A stretch of 23,438 nucleotides of DNA. It comes from Crenotrichaceae bacterium (GTDB lineage Bacteria; Pseudomonadota; Gammaproteobacteria; Methylococcales; DRLZ01). The translations under genes and the position numbers were made by a program. Under the pieces are notes generated by a model. It was not told the origin of the DNA. It searched no databases and saw nothing but the letters and a program-made list of their open reading frames with translations. The DNA is taken from the NCBI GenBank assembly GCA_011322755.1, contig DRLZ01000268.1:1-23438 (forward strand), given 5' to 3'. Of the stretch, positions 8,053-16,474 are shown one piece after another; position 1 is the first letter of the stretch, and the number at the start of each line of letters is the position of its first letter.

Positions 8053-8442
8053 TCGAATCGTGGATACAACCATCTCATTAATCAGAGACGTGCAAAAGCA
8101 GCCGTTAGGGTTAAATTAGCATATTGGTTTGCATCTGGCATGTTTTTATCCATTCGTTACAATGTAAATCAGACAGTGTGTACACAAGAGCAGCCTGTCC
8201 CACTCATCCGGTCACTGAATTAGCTGGTGCAAAAATCCTCATGCACAACATCGATATTGTTGTTTCTGTATTTCGTCAGTCTTGTGTTCATATCAGACAC
8301 GATGGTTATAAATAATGCGATGGAGGTTAGATAAAAATCGTTGTGGTGTGGCTGTCTTTCGCTGCAAGCGACGTGTCTGCATTTACAATCGCACAATAGA
8401 AAACACCGAAAACTGTGTTGCAGGTCAAAAATATAAATTGAA

Positions 8443-8498
8443 TTGTTGTCTATTCTCAACAGTAAAGGCAAGTCAATATTGTTGATCTTAGACAACGA
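8443..8498. repeat. Long imperfect stem-loop upstream of the small ORF
   Basis: TTGTTGTCTATTCTCAAC (8443-8460) can pair with GTTGATCTTAGACAACGA (8481-8498): ten pairs including one G-U, a 3x3 internal loop, then five pairs closing a 20-base loop. It sits about 105 bases before the ORF at 8604. It may be a leader RNA structure or a pair of binding sites in inverted orientation. Confidence 0.5.
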
Positions 8499-8550
8499 AT
8501 CAACTGGTAATTAAACATATTTGTTCGTCTATTGAGAGTGAAACAAATCA

Positions 8551-8562
8551 TTCAGGCCTGAA
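8551..8562. promoter_or_regulatory. Perfect 12-base palindrome before the small ORF
   Basis: TTCAGGCCTGAA is a perfect palindrome ending 41 bases before the ATG at 8604. Its size and position suit a binding site for a dimeric regulator, but the site could also occur by chance. Confidence 0.35.
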
Positions 8563-8603
8563 GTTTGATTTGCCGGGTTTTATTTAACCATGAGGACAAG
8601 ACC

Positions 8604-8798
8604 ATGCAAACACAACACATTCCAACGCAAAAAGATTTCGTGATGGCTCTGAGTGAAGAAATACTCGTATTGACAGGTTATGGGGTACATGCCTATTTAT
8701 CACCGCATGATATTAGCGACTGCTATTCAAAATTCTCACAGTCTACAATTCCACTCCGTACATACGCCCAATCTGTTATTAACAACTACAAACATTAA
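8604..8798 (+). CDS. Small hypothetical protein, 64 residues
   Basis: I do not recognise this protein. The chosen ATG has a GAGG ribosome binding site about nine bases upstream; an in-frame upstream start at 8565 would add 13 residues but has no comparable signal. The product has no signal peptide, membrane segment or Cys pair. It starts polar (Gln/Thr-rich), has a predicted helix around FVMALSEEILVLTG (residues 12-25), then YGVHAYLSPHDIS and a second helical part ending in a Lys-His tail. The composition reads like a real small soluble protein rather than random translation. It is convergent with the GT8-like gene and divergent from the glucan operon, with a structured upstream region. A role in either neighbourhood is only a guess. 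Confidence 0.55.
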   Translation: MQTQHIPTQKDFVMALSEEILVLTGYGVHAYLSPHDISDCYSKFSQSTIPLRTYAQSVINNYKH

Positions 8799-8817
8799 CA
8801 ATTGCACGAGAACCATG

Positions 8818-8841
8818 ACCGATTTGTGTTCATTGATCGGT
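8818..8841. terminator. Weak hairpin between convergent genes
   Basis: ACCGAT (8818-8823) pairs with ATCGGT (8836-8841) between the small ORF and the GT8-like gene. The stem is short and there is no T-run, so a terminator is only suggested by position. Confidence 0.25.
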
Positions 8842-8846
8842 AGAGA

Positions 8847-9749
8847 TTATGCAGTCAACGGCTGTGTACGATCAAGTATCTCAAACACATCGTGACGTAC
8901 ATTGTTCTGTTGCATCTCATTGTGTAGATCTGATTCGGAAACGATACCTTTTTGCACACACTCTTTTAGCAGTCCAAAAAAATAGGCTTCCTGAGCTGCA
9001 TCAGGATGTGGTTTATACTCACCCAGTAGACCATACTCACCAAACAGTACACGCCGTGCTTTTTTAACCCATAGCAAAGGTGACCACGGAGATTCATTTT
9101 CTGCTGGTCGATAGTCGACCGGCAAACCTGTTTTCCAGGGCTGGGTTTTACGTTTGGTGTTGTGCAATAATTTTGTTTCGCTGGTCAAACGATCAAAGTC
9201 ATTCCATTGATCCTCAAACAAGCTGATTTTCTCACGGGGTTCCAGTTTTAATCCTATCCACGGCATGTAGTCACGCTTGAAATCGAACATTTCATTAAAC
9301 TGCTGCTCACATTTCCAGTCAGTTAACTGCTCACAATCAAGCAACATCACACTGCTTGCCAATGCACCACTACGGCCTTTACGCCCTGCACGTGTACGGC
9401 ACATGATTGCTGAACCCTGCATATCACGGGATAATAGCTCCCAGACATCACCAACCGCAAAGATATCCGGATCAATCACCACTGCTCTACCCTGGTAATC
9501 CATGAGTTCAGGCGGCATAAAACGCAGCGGGGTAAATGACTGCAAGTCATCATTTAGCCAGACCCGGCTTTGTCCTGCCCGCAGGTAGTGCTGCCCTTCT
9601 CTGGCATGTAAAAACGAGTGATCTTTGGTGTGAATAAACTGCACATCAAATTTGTCAGTATTACGCGAATTGCGCAACAAGGCGTGTTTTGCCACTAACG
9701 CACCGACATTCTGCTTATGGTTCGTATGGATGAAAACACTGTATTTCAT
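8847..9749 (-). CDS. GT8-like glycosyltransferase
   Basis: This protein of 300 residues resembles GT8 and related GT-A enzymes. The N-terminus MKYSVFIHTNHKQNVGA forms the first nucleotide-binding strand. The metal-binding DxD-type motif appears as VVIDPDIFAVGD (91-101, with Asp93 and Asp95). A later LLHNTKRKTQPW (194-205) supplies the His and Pro-Trp typical of the GT8 active-site end. No signal peptide or membrane segment is seen, so it is cytoplasmic. The acceptor is unknown. An AGAGGT ribosome binding site lies about eight bases before the ATG. It follows the DUF3014 gene by five bases at the end of the recA-alaS-lysC block. Given the nearby glycogen operon, a glycogenin-like priming role is a speculation; envelope sugar transfer is equally possible. 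Confidence 0.7.
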   Translation of the reverse strand: MKYSVFIHTNHKQNVGALVAKHALLRNSRNTDKFDVQFIHTKDHSFLHAREGQHYLRAGQSRVWLNDDLQSFTPLRFMPPELMDYQGRAVVIDPDIFAVGDVWELLSRDMQGSAIMCRTRAGRKGRSGALASSVMLLDCEQLTDWKCEQQFNEMFDFKRDYMPWIGLKLEPREKISLFEDQWNDFDRLTSETKLLHNTKRKTQPWKTGLPVDYRPAENESPWSPLLWVKKARRVLFGEYGLLGEYKPHPDAAQEAYFFGLLKECVQKGIVSESDLHNEMQQNNVRHDVFEILDRTQPLTA

Positions 9750-9754
9750 GAGAA

Positions 9755-10741
9755 CTACCTCTGTTTTATTGAATCAGCAATTGGGGTTGATGTCTGTTCA
9801 ATGCTGGTTTCCTGCTGATGTCTAGCTAAAAACACTTTTTCAACTTCATCAAGTTTTTTTTGGATTATTCGCGTATTGCGAGGTCCCATACGAAGCATTT
9901 GCTTGCTTACCGCATTGAGATGTTCAAGTTTCGGGTCTGCATATTTATACATGACTGATGGACGTATCAAGCTGATCCGATCCGTAATAGCAGGTGCTGA
10001 TCTAATTTTTTGTATTGCAGAGAGTAACACTTGATCGAATGCATGTCGGGTTTCAGTTGATTGATCTGGCTTGATTTCTGCCCATGCAGAATTAACCAAT
10101 GGTTCCAGTGTTGTATAAACACGAACCACAGTGGCCGCATCCAAAGAGTCAATGCATTGAGCAATCATGTCATATCGTTTATAGCCTGCGGGATCAAGTT
10201 GATACTGATCATCGGCATCAGTGATCACTTCAAAAGAACCGGATGGCGCCATAAACTGGAAATATTTATGTGGGACTTTGCCACGTGCAACATTTTCCAT
10301 AAACTGTGTGAACTTGCGTACTGGCTGAGCAGTTTTTAGCCATCCCTTCCAAACTGCAGTATCTGACAAATTAGATATGGACTGGCGTACAAATGCGTCG
10401 CTTTTATCAAGCTCCGGCAAGTGGCTTTCTGCGATATCATTACTGTGACCTGATTCATCCTTGAACTTAGATGTGTTCTGTGTCAATTGTTTGGACTGTT
10501 TATCCAGTCGCAATGTTTCCTGTTGCCGCTTCAAATGATCATCGTTACCAGTATCGCCTGTTTGCGGTACTATTTCTTTATTATCTAACGATTGTTCGGT
10601 GCCGATGAGATCATCGGTCGCTGTACTCTGAAAATGCAGCCATGCCAGATAAGCCAAAATCGCGATACACAACAACACGACAATCACAACGACTGTATCA
10701 ACGTGTTGTTTTTTCGGGTATTGAGCTTGTTTGTTATCCAT
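9755..10741 (-). CDS. DUF3014 membrane-anchored protein
   Basis: The 328-residue product starts with a short cytoplasmic segment, then one transmembrane helix (about residues 14-34). A polar Gln/Lys/Asp-rich linker runs to about 115. The C-terminal domain carries the DUF3014 features WKGWLKTAQPVRKFTQFMENVARGKVP and FQFMAPSGSF. The topology suggests a periplasmic domain anchored in the inner membrane. The frame is open 35 codons further upstream, but that would overlap lysC; the ATG at 10741 has GGGG upstream and lies 13 bases after the lysC stop. Function is unknown. It stands between lysC and the GT8-like gene, in the slot where csrA often occurs in other gammaproteobacteria. Confidence 0.82.
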   Translation of the reverse strand: MDNKQAQYPKKQHVDTVVVIVVLLCIAILAYLAWLHFQSTATDDLIGTEQSLDNKEIVPQTGDTGNDDHLKRQQETLRLDKQSKQLTQNTSKFKDESGHSNDIAESHLPELDKSDAFVRQSISNLSDTAVWKGWLKTAQPVRKFTQFMENVARGKVPHKYFQFMAPSGSFEVITDADDQYQLDPAGYKRYDMIAQCIDSLDAATVVRVYTTLEPLVNSAWAEIKPDQSTETRHAFDQVLLSAIQKIRSAPAITDRISLIRPSVMYKYADPKLEHLNAVSKQMLRMGPRNTRIIQKKLDEVEKVFLARHQQETSIEQTSTPIADSIKQR

Positions 10742-10754
10742 ATTGTAACCCCGT

Positions 10755-11996
10755 TTAACAATAGACTGGCGCGTGCTCTGGTGTTGCTTCCAGATCAAAT
10801 GCCTGATGTAAGCTACGTACCGCAAGCTCCAGATACTTTTCGTCAATCACAACAGAGACCTTGATTTCCGATGTTGAAATCATCCGGATATTAATATTTT
10901 CTTTTGCTAATTCCCGAAACATTCTGGCAGCAATACCGGCATGCGAACGCATGCCTACGCCAACCAGTGATACTTTCACAATCGAGTCGTCACTGCTTGC
11001 CTGTCGGGCACCCAATTCATTGCAAGTTGATTCCAGTACTTCAAGTGCTTTGATGCAATCATTACGGTGAACAGTAAAAGTGAAATCAGTCGTATTATCT
11101 TCTGCGGTATTCTGCACGATCATATCCACCTCAATATTAGCATCTGCAATCGGCCCGAGTATCTTCGCCGCAATACCTGGCCGATCAGGGACACCTTTGG
11201 CAGTGAGCTGGGCTTCGTCACGGTTAAATGCGATACCTGAGATTAATGCTTGTTCCACGGTGGTTTCCTCTGTGGTGATGAGTGTGCCCTCGCCTTCTGT
11301 AAAAGTAGAGAGTACACGTAAAGGCACATTGTATTTGCCTGCAAATTCGACTGAACGTATTTGTAGGACTTTTGAGCCAAGGCTCGCCATTTCCAGCATT
11401 TCCTCAAAAGTAATGTGACTCAATTTTCGGGCTTTTGGTTCAACACGCGGATCTGTTGTGTAGACACCGTTGACATCTGTAAAAATCCTGCATTCAGTTG
11501 CTTTTAGCGCAGCAGCTAACGCAACAGCAGTCGTATCCGAACCCCCACGCCCTAGCGTAGTGATTTCACCGGCTTCATTGACTCCCTGAAAACCCGCAAC
11601 CACAGCAACTTTACCTTGCTTCAAATCGCTCAGAATCCGCTTTGTCTCAATTTCAATAATCCTTGCCTTGCAATGGCTTGAATCAGTAATGATGCGAACT
11701 TGTGACCCTGTATAGGGTTGAGCCGGCTGTCCATGTTTTTCCAATGCCATGCACAGCAAAGCAATCGTGACTTGTTCGCCAGTTGAGAGTAACACGTCAA
11801 GCTCACGTGAGTTCGGTGATGCCTGAATAGTGTGTGCCAAATCAGTCAACCGGTTAGTCTCACCACTCATCGCTGAAACAACCACGACAATGTCATCACC
11901 ATGGCTTTTTGCAGTAATTATTTTTTTGGCAACTGTTTCTATACGCTCTGGATCGGCTACAGATGTACCACCGTACTTATGTACATAAAGTGCCAT
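10755..11996 (-). CDS. lysC: Aspartate kinase, monofunctional
   Basis: It phosphorylates aspartate, the first step toward lysine, threonine, methionine and diaminopimelate. The N-terminal kinase domain begins with the signature KYGGTSV (7-13) and includes TTLGRGGSDTTAVALAA, which contributes to the aspartate and ATP sites. The C-terminal part, from about residue 265, holds two ACT domains (for example GVPDRPGIAAKILGPI and LVGVGMRSHAGIAARMF), which usually bind lysine and/or threonine as feedback inhibitors. The 413-residue length and lack of a homoserine dehydrogenase domain mark the single-function form. Its ATG overlaps the alaS stop by one base (TAATG), so translation is probably coupled. 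The gene order matches the alaS-lysC pair of pseudomonads and relatives. Confidence 0.96.
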   Translation of the reverse strand: MALYVHKYGGTSVADPERIETVAKKIITAKSHGDDIVVVVSAMSGETNRLTDLAHTIQASPNSRELDVLLSTGEQVTIALLCMALEKHGQPAQPYTGSQVRIITDSSHCKARIIEIETKRILSDLKQGKVAVVAGFQGVNEAGEITTLGRGGSDTTAVALAAALKATECRIFTDVNGVYTTDPRVEPKARKLSHITFEEMLEMASLGSKVLQIRSVEFAGKYNVPLRVLSTFTEGEGTLITTEETTVEQALISGIAFNRDEAQLTAKGVPDRPGIAAKILGPIADANIEVDMIVQNTAEDNTTDFTFTVHRNDCIKALEVLESTCNELGARQASSDDSIVKVSLVGVGMRSHAGIAARMFRELAKENINIRMISTSEIKVSVVIDEKYLELAVRSLHQAFDLEATPEHAPVYC

Positions 11997-14605
11997 TATT
12001 TCAGTTTTGCCTCAACCCAGGCGGTGACGCTCGCCAGTGCGTTATCAAGTGCAGCCGGGTTATTACCGCCGGCCTGAGCCATATCCGGGCGTCCTCCACC
12101 TTTTCCACCAACCTGTGCAGCAACACTATTCACAAGCTCACCAGCCTTGATATGATGTGTCTGATCCTTGCTAACGCCTGCCACCAGACTGATGTTGTTT
12201 CCATTGACCGTTGCCAGAACAATTGCAGTGCTTCCCAGTTTATTTTTGAGTTGATCAACAATTTCGCGCACCGCTTTGGGCTCTACATTATCCAGTTTTG
12301 TAGCAAGCACCTTGACTCCATTGATGTCAACTGCCTGCTCAGCCAGCGTATTTCCTGAGTGATTTGCTATTTTTGACTTGAGTTCCAGTAGTTCTTTCTC
12401 CAGATGCCTGTTTCTCTCCAGCATTGCATCGACACGTTCTGTGAGTTGCTGGCGATCACTTTTAAAACGCCCTGCAATCATATCAAGCATGGTTTCTGTT
12501 TGTTCTATTCGCTCAACAGCGGCAGCACCGCTAACAGCCTCTATGCGACGTACACCAGAAGCAATCCCTGTTTCACTGACAATTTTAAAAACACCAATAT
12601 CACCCGCCCGTCTGGCGTGTGTTCCCCCACATAATTCAGTTGAAAAGTCACCAATACGTAAAACCCTCACAGAATCACCATACTTTTCGCCAAATAACGC
12701 CATCGCACCAGCTTTTAACGCATCCGCTTTGTCCATTTGTTCGGTATTGACCTCATTATTGTGACGAATTTGCTGGTTGACGATACGTTCTACTTCCTGG
12801 ATTTGAGCGGGGTTAACTGGTTGATTATGAGAAAAATCAAAACGTAAGCGCTCTGCATTAACCAGAGAACCTTTCTGGGAAACATGAGCACCCAGCACCT
12901 GACGAAGCGCAGCATGTAACAAATGTGTAGCTGAATGATTTAAGGCAATGGCTTTGCGACGCGTTTGATCAATTGTTGCCTGACAGGGTGAGCCTTGATG
13001 AAGCTCACCTGCAATCATTTCACCATAGTGCATAATCACACCGTTAGTTTGTTTGCGCGTGTCATCCACTCTGAACATGGCATCACCATCAATAATCTGA
13101 CCGCTATCGCCGACTTGTCCGCCTGATTCAGCATAAAATGGTGTTGTTTCAAGCACGACAATTGCCTTATCTCCTTTTTTTATCTGCTCAACAATCACTC
13201 CATCAACAAACATTGCACTGATCGTCGTATGACACTCAGTGTGCTCGTAACCAACAAATTCCGTATTGCCATCAAATGTAATCTGTTGCGCGTAATCGGC
13301 ATCAAAAGATCCGGCTGCGCGTGCACGGCTGCGTTGTTGTGCCATCGCCGACTCGAACCCATCCATATCCACAGACAGTTGATGTTCACGCGCATAATCA
13401 GCTGTCAGATCCACTGGGAACCCATATGTATCATAAAGTTTGAAAACCACATCACCTGGAATCACTGTTGTCGTGAGCGTCGCAACACTGTCATCCAGAA
13501 TTTTCATGCCTTGTTCCAGGGTTTCTGCAAAACGCTGTTCTTCCTGTATTAATGCATCTTCAATATGCTGTTTTGATTTGATTAATTCAGGATAGGCATC
13601 TCCCATCACCTCACACAGTGGATTGACCAGTTTGAAGAAAAAAACATCGTGAATACCAAGTTGATAACCATGACGAACCGCACGACGGATAATCCGCCTC
13701 AACACATAACCACGTCCCTCGTTGGAAGGCAGCACACCATCACAAATCAGAAATGCACAGGAACGAATATGATCAGCAATAACATTCAGGGAACTATGGG
13801 ATAAATCATCAATTCCGGCAATTCCAGCAACGGACTTAACCAAGCCTTGAAATAAATCAATCTGGTAATTACTATGCACACCTTGCATTACCGCGGCCAT
13901 GCGCTCGAGTCCAGCACCCGTGTCTACCGAAGGATGCGGAAGGTCTGTTAATTCTCCTGTCTTGTTGCGGTCATATTGCATGAACACAAGGTTCCAGATT
14001 TCTACGTAGCGATCGCCATCTTCATTGGGAGACCCAGGTGGGCCGCCATCGATCGTTTCACCATGATCATAAAATATTTCGGTACACGGACCACATGGAC
14101 CAATATCCCCCATTGACCAGAAGTTGCTTTCAGCACCTAGACGGGAGAAACGCTCAGGACTCACTTTGAGTTGATTTAACCAGATATCCTCAGCTTGCTG
14201 ATCATCTTCGAAAACAGTGACCCAGAGGCGTTGCTGCGGAATCCCAAGCTCCTCGGTCAAAAATGTCCAGGCATAGCGGATAGCATCTTCCTTGAAATAA
14301 TCACCAAAACTAAAATTTCCGAGCATTTCAAAAAAAGTGTGATGGCGTGCAGTGTAACCAACATTTTCCAGGTCATTGTGTTTACCGCCTGCACGAACAC
14401 AACGTTGACTTGATGTTGCACGACTGTAGGATCTTTTTTCATGTCCCAGAAAAACATCCTTAAATTGCACCATACCTGCGTTGGTAAAAAGTAAAGTTGG
14501 ATCTGCAGCGGGCACAAGTGAGCTTGAAGTAACAAGCGTATGACCTTGTTTTTCAAAAAAGCCCAGGAAACTCGAACGCAATTCTGCGCAAGTCATTTTT
14601 TTCAT
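11996..14605 (-). CDS. alaS: Alanyl-tRNA synthetase
   Basis: It charges tRNA-Ala and clears mischarged Ser- and Gly-tRNA-Ala. The protein has 869 residues, normal for bacteria. The class II aminoacylation domain includes TNAGMVQFKDVFLG near the start and the motif block MLGNFSFGDYFK. The editing domain shows HSATHLLH near 555 and CGGTH near 655, the four-residue zinc site of the family. The C-terminal DHHA1 region follows and ends in a Gly-rich segment (GGKGGGRPDMAQAGG), which is also typical. Two alternative Met codons occur in the first four residues. It follows recX by four bases and overlaps lysC by one, so it is likely co-transcribed with both. Confidence 0.98.
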   Translation of the reverse strand: MKKMTCAELRSSFLGFFEKQGHTLVTSSSLVPAADPTLLFTNAGMVQFKDVFLGHEKRSYSRATSSQRCVRAGGKHNDLENVGYTARHHTFFEMLGNFSFGDYFKEDAIRYAWTFLTEELGIPQQRLWVTVFEDDQQAEDIWLNQLKVSPERFSRLGAESNFWSMGDIGPCGPCTEIFYDHGETIDGGPPGSPNEDGDRYVEIWNLVFMQYDRNKTGELTDLPHPSVDTGAGLERMAAVMQGVHSNYQIDLFQGLVKSVAGIAGIDDLSHSSLNVIADHIRSCAFLICDGVLPSNEGRGYVLRRIIRRAVRHGYQLGIHDVFFFKLVNPLCEVMGDAYPELIKSKQHIEDALIQEEQRFAETLEQGMKILDDSVATLTTTVIPGDVVFKLYDTYGFPVDLTADYAREHQLSVDMDGFESAMAQQRSRARAAGSFDADYAQQITFDGNTEFVGYEHTECHTTISAMFVDGVIVEQIKKGDKAIVVLETTPFYAESGGQVGDSGQIIDGDAMFRVDDTRKQTNGVIMHYGEMIAGELHQGSPCQATIDQTRRKAIALNHSATHLLHAALRQVLGAHVSQKGSLVNAERLRFDFSHNQPVNPAQIQEVERIVNQQIRHNNEVNTEQMDKADALKAGAMALFGEKYGDSVRVLRIGDFSTELCGGTHARRAGDIGVFKIVSETGIASGVRRIEAVSGAAAVERIEQTETMLDMIAGRFKSDRQQLTERVDAMLERNRHLEKELLELKSKIANHSGNTLAEQAVDINGVKVLATKLDNVEPKAVREIVDQLKNKLGSTAIVLATVNGNNISLVAGVSKDQTHHIKAGELVNSVAAQVGGKGGGRPDMAQAGGNNPAALDNALASVTAWVEAKLK

Positions 14606-14609
14606 CTAT

Positions 14610-15095
14610 TCAGTAACCAGATTCTTCTGTATGTTGAAAGTTATTATGTTGTTCCAGAGATTGCATCAGTTGATTGATCTGTTCTGTTGTAAAACCACGA
14701 TAATGCAAAAAACGCATGCGTTTGGTATATTCTGACCAATCACTAACCGAACTTTGTTTGTATTTTTTTTTGTAAACGCTCGCAATATTATCATTCCAGT
14801 GTAATGCGGCCACAGCTGATTGAGCAGCAACCGGCTCGATACCGCGTTGTTCAAGTTCTAAACGGATTCGTTCTGGTCCAAATCCCTTGCGCGCTCTCAT
14901 CGCGATGTATTGCTCAGTATAACGCTGGTCAGATTGCAAGCCTTGTTCAACCAACTCATCAACAATGTCCAGAACATCATCTGAGGTATATCCACGATCC
15001 GAGAGTTTTCTGACAAGTAATGTCCGACTCAACTCACTTCGTGTCAGCAAGTTGAGGCAAATTTGTCTAATATGCTGATTTACATCGTTATTCAT
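14610..15095 (-). CDS. recX: RecA regulator RecX
   Basis: RecX binds RecA filaments and limits their activity. The 161-residue protein has the expected length and three-helix repeat organisation: LTRSELSRTLLVRKLSDRGY in the first repeat, then the family hallmark RKGFGPERIRLELEQRGI (about 69-86) in the second, and FLHYRGFTTEQINQLM in the third. The gene is 125 bases downstream of recA and four bases upstream of alaS. A small hairpin in the recA-recX gap could reduce expression relative to recA, as is known in Escherichia coli, but no strong terminator is seen. No missing domain or frameshift is evident. Confidence 0.93.
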   Translation of the reverse strand: MNNDVNQHIRQICLNLLTRSELSRTLLVRKLSDRGYTSDDVLDIVDELVEQGLQSDQRYTEQYIAMRARKGFGPERIRLELEQRGIEPVAAQSAVAALHWNDNIASVYKKKYKQSSVSDWSEYTKRMRFLHYRGFTTEQINQLMQSLEQHNNFQHTEESGY

Positions 15096-15185
15096 ACCAT
15101 TGGCATGTAATCATATCAGTTGCCTGATAGACAAGTTGATAAAATCGCTGGTCGTTTTAGCAATAATCGAGCATAAACGGATACG

Positions 15186-15206
15186 ATCTTGATACATTCA
15201 CAAGAT
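15186..15206. terminator. Small hairpin in the recA-recX gap
   Basis: ATCTTG (15186-15191) pairs with CAAGAT (15201-15206) about 14 bases after the recA stop on the minus strand. The stem is weak and has no T-run; at most a partial terminator. Confidence 0.25.
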
Positions 15207-15220
15207 GGAACTGATTGACG

Positions 15221-16288
15221 TCAAGCAAGTGCATCTTTGCTACCTGTACCTTTGTTTTTCAGTTTTTTTGAATCGTCTTGTGCAACATCTGGCTCAGTGG
15301 TGCCAAATACCTCATTACGAATTTTTTGGTGTATTTCATCAGCTATTTGCGGATTCTCTTTTAGAAATTGACGCACATTTTCTTTGCCTTGACCAATCCT
15401 GTCTTTCCCATAGCTGTACCAGGAGCCTGATTTATCGACAAATCCATATTTAACACCGAGATCAATCAATTCTCCCAACAACGAAATACCTTCACCGTAA
15501 AGTATTTCAAATTCAGTTTGTTTAAATGGCGGAGCAACTTTATTTTTTACCACTTTTACACGGGTTTCATTGCCGACAACTTCGTCCCCGCGCTTGATTG
15601 CTCCAGTGCGGCGAATATCCAGCCGCACAGAAGAATAAAATTTCAGTGCATTACCGCCGGTTGTAGTTTCCGGGCTGCCAAACATCACCCCAATTTTCAT
15701 GCGGATTTGGTTAATAAAAATGACCAGCGTGTTCGCTCGCTGAATATTTGCGGTGAGTTTTCGTAGCGCCTGAGACATTAAACGTGCTTGCAAGCCAACA
15801 TGGGTATCACCCATTTCACCTTCGATTTCAGCTTTCGGAGTGAGCGCAGCAACTGAATCAACAACAACGATATCGACCGCTCCAGAACGCACCAGCATAT
15901 CCGTAATTTCAAGTGCTTGTTCACCAGTATCCGGTTGAGAAACCAGCAAGTCATCAATATTAACTCCTATTTTCTCTGCATACTGTGGATCCAGTGCATG
16001 CTCAGCATCGACAAATGCAGCCGTGCCTCCAAGTTTTTGCATTTCAGAAATTACAGATAAAGTCAGTGTTGTTTTGCCAGATGATTCCGGACCGTAAATT
16101 TCAACAACGCGGCCACGGGGCAAACCGCCACAACCAAGAGCAATATCAAGCCCCAGAGATCCGGTTGGAACTGTCTCGATATCCCGGGTAGCGCCCACAT
16201 CACCCATCCGCATAACAGAACCTTTGCCAAATTGCTTCTCAATCTGAGTGAGTGCAGCTGAAAGCGCTTTTCGCTTGTTTTCATCCAT
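15221..16288 (-). CDS. recA: Recombinase RecA
   Basis: RecA forms filaments on single-stranded DNA, drives homologous strand exchange and triggers LexA self-cleavage. The 355-residue protein begins MDENKRKALSAAL. It has Walker A GPESSGKTT (66-74), the Walker B region VDIVVVDSVAAL, the loop L1 region GEMGDTHVGLQARLMS and the L2 region NQIRMKIGVMFGSPETTTGGNALKF. The short acidic/lysine C-terminal tail is also normal. The frame is open for 17 codons upstream, but family alignment favours Met at 16288. No good ribosome binding site is seen there (ACTCGGTATCAACA precedes it). It heads the recA-recX-alaS-lysC series. The upstream region carries a long palindrome but no canonical gammaproteobacterial LexA box that I can find. 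Confidence 0.98.
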   Translation of the reverse strand: MDENKRKALSAALTQIEKQFGKGSVMRMGDVGATRDIETVPTGSLGLDIALGCGGLPRGRVVEIYGPESSGKTTLTLSVISEMQKLGGTAAFVDAEHALDPQYAEKIGVNIDDLLVSQPDTGEQALEITDMLVRSGAVDIVVVDSVAALTPKAEIEGEMGDTHVGLQARLMSQALRKLTANIQRANTLVIFINQIRMKIGVMFGSPETTTGGNALKFYSSVRLDIRRTGAIKRGDEVVGNETRVKVVKNKVAPPFKQTEFEILYGEGISLLGELIDLGVKYGFVDKSGSWYSYGKDRIGQGKENVRQFLKENPQIADEIHQKIRNEVFGTTEPDVAQDDSKKLKNKGTGSKDALA

Positions 16289-16351
16289 TGTTGATACCGA
16301 GTAAATTACATTATTTAAAGTTAAGATGGTGTTGTGCAAGTCAGCTATAAA

Positions 16352-16377
16352 AGCATGTTCAAGATCTTGAATATGCT
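16352..16377. promoter_or_regulatory. 26-base near-perfect palindrome upstream of recA
   Basis: The site is symmetric about 16364/16365, with core TTCAAGATCTTGAA (16358-16371) and outer arms AGCAT/ATGCT; 12 of 13 position pairs match. It is 63 bases before the recA ATG, a likely promoter or operator position. It does not match CTGT-N8-ACAG, so its regulator is unknown. Confidence 0.5.
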
Positions 16378-16474
16378 CTAAGGCCTTTGTTTGATACCAT
16401 CGTATCGTTGTTTCAAAAAATATCCGTGTATTATCCCACAGCTCCCGACTCTCGAATAGTCATAGCATGCTTGG

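Larger units (their letters stand above)
7948..8603. other. Long non-coding region with inverted repeats upstream of the glucan operon and a small ORF
   Basis: These 656 bases separate the minus-strand glucan operon from a plus-strand small ORF and should hold both promoters. No tRNA or convincing gene is seen. Besides the sites listed separately, there is an imperfect palindrome ACAACATCGATATTGT near 8246-8261 (one mismatch). The number of dyads is high for one intergenic region, which suggests regulation or a structured RNA. I could not assign promoters with good hexamers and spacing. Confidence 0.5.

Noticed and set aside
10742..10846. Upstream extension of the DUF3014 frame
   Set aside because: It would overlap the end of lysC by about 90 bases, and the extra residues do not resemble the family; the ATG at 10741 is better.
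11080..11418. A 112-codon ORF opposite lysC
   Set aside because: It lies wholly inside the well-supported aspartate kinase gene on the other strand and has no recognisable features.
12378..12764. A 128-codon ORF opposite alaS
   Set aside because: It is a low-complexity, Ser-rich antisense shadow of the alanyl-tRNA synthetase gene.
16289..16339. Longer recA start adding 17 residues
   Set aside because: RecA proteins usually begin close to the MDENKRKAL position, and the extra residues do not match the family.
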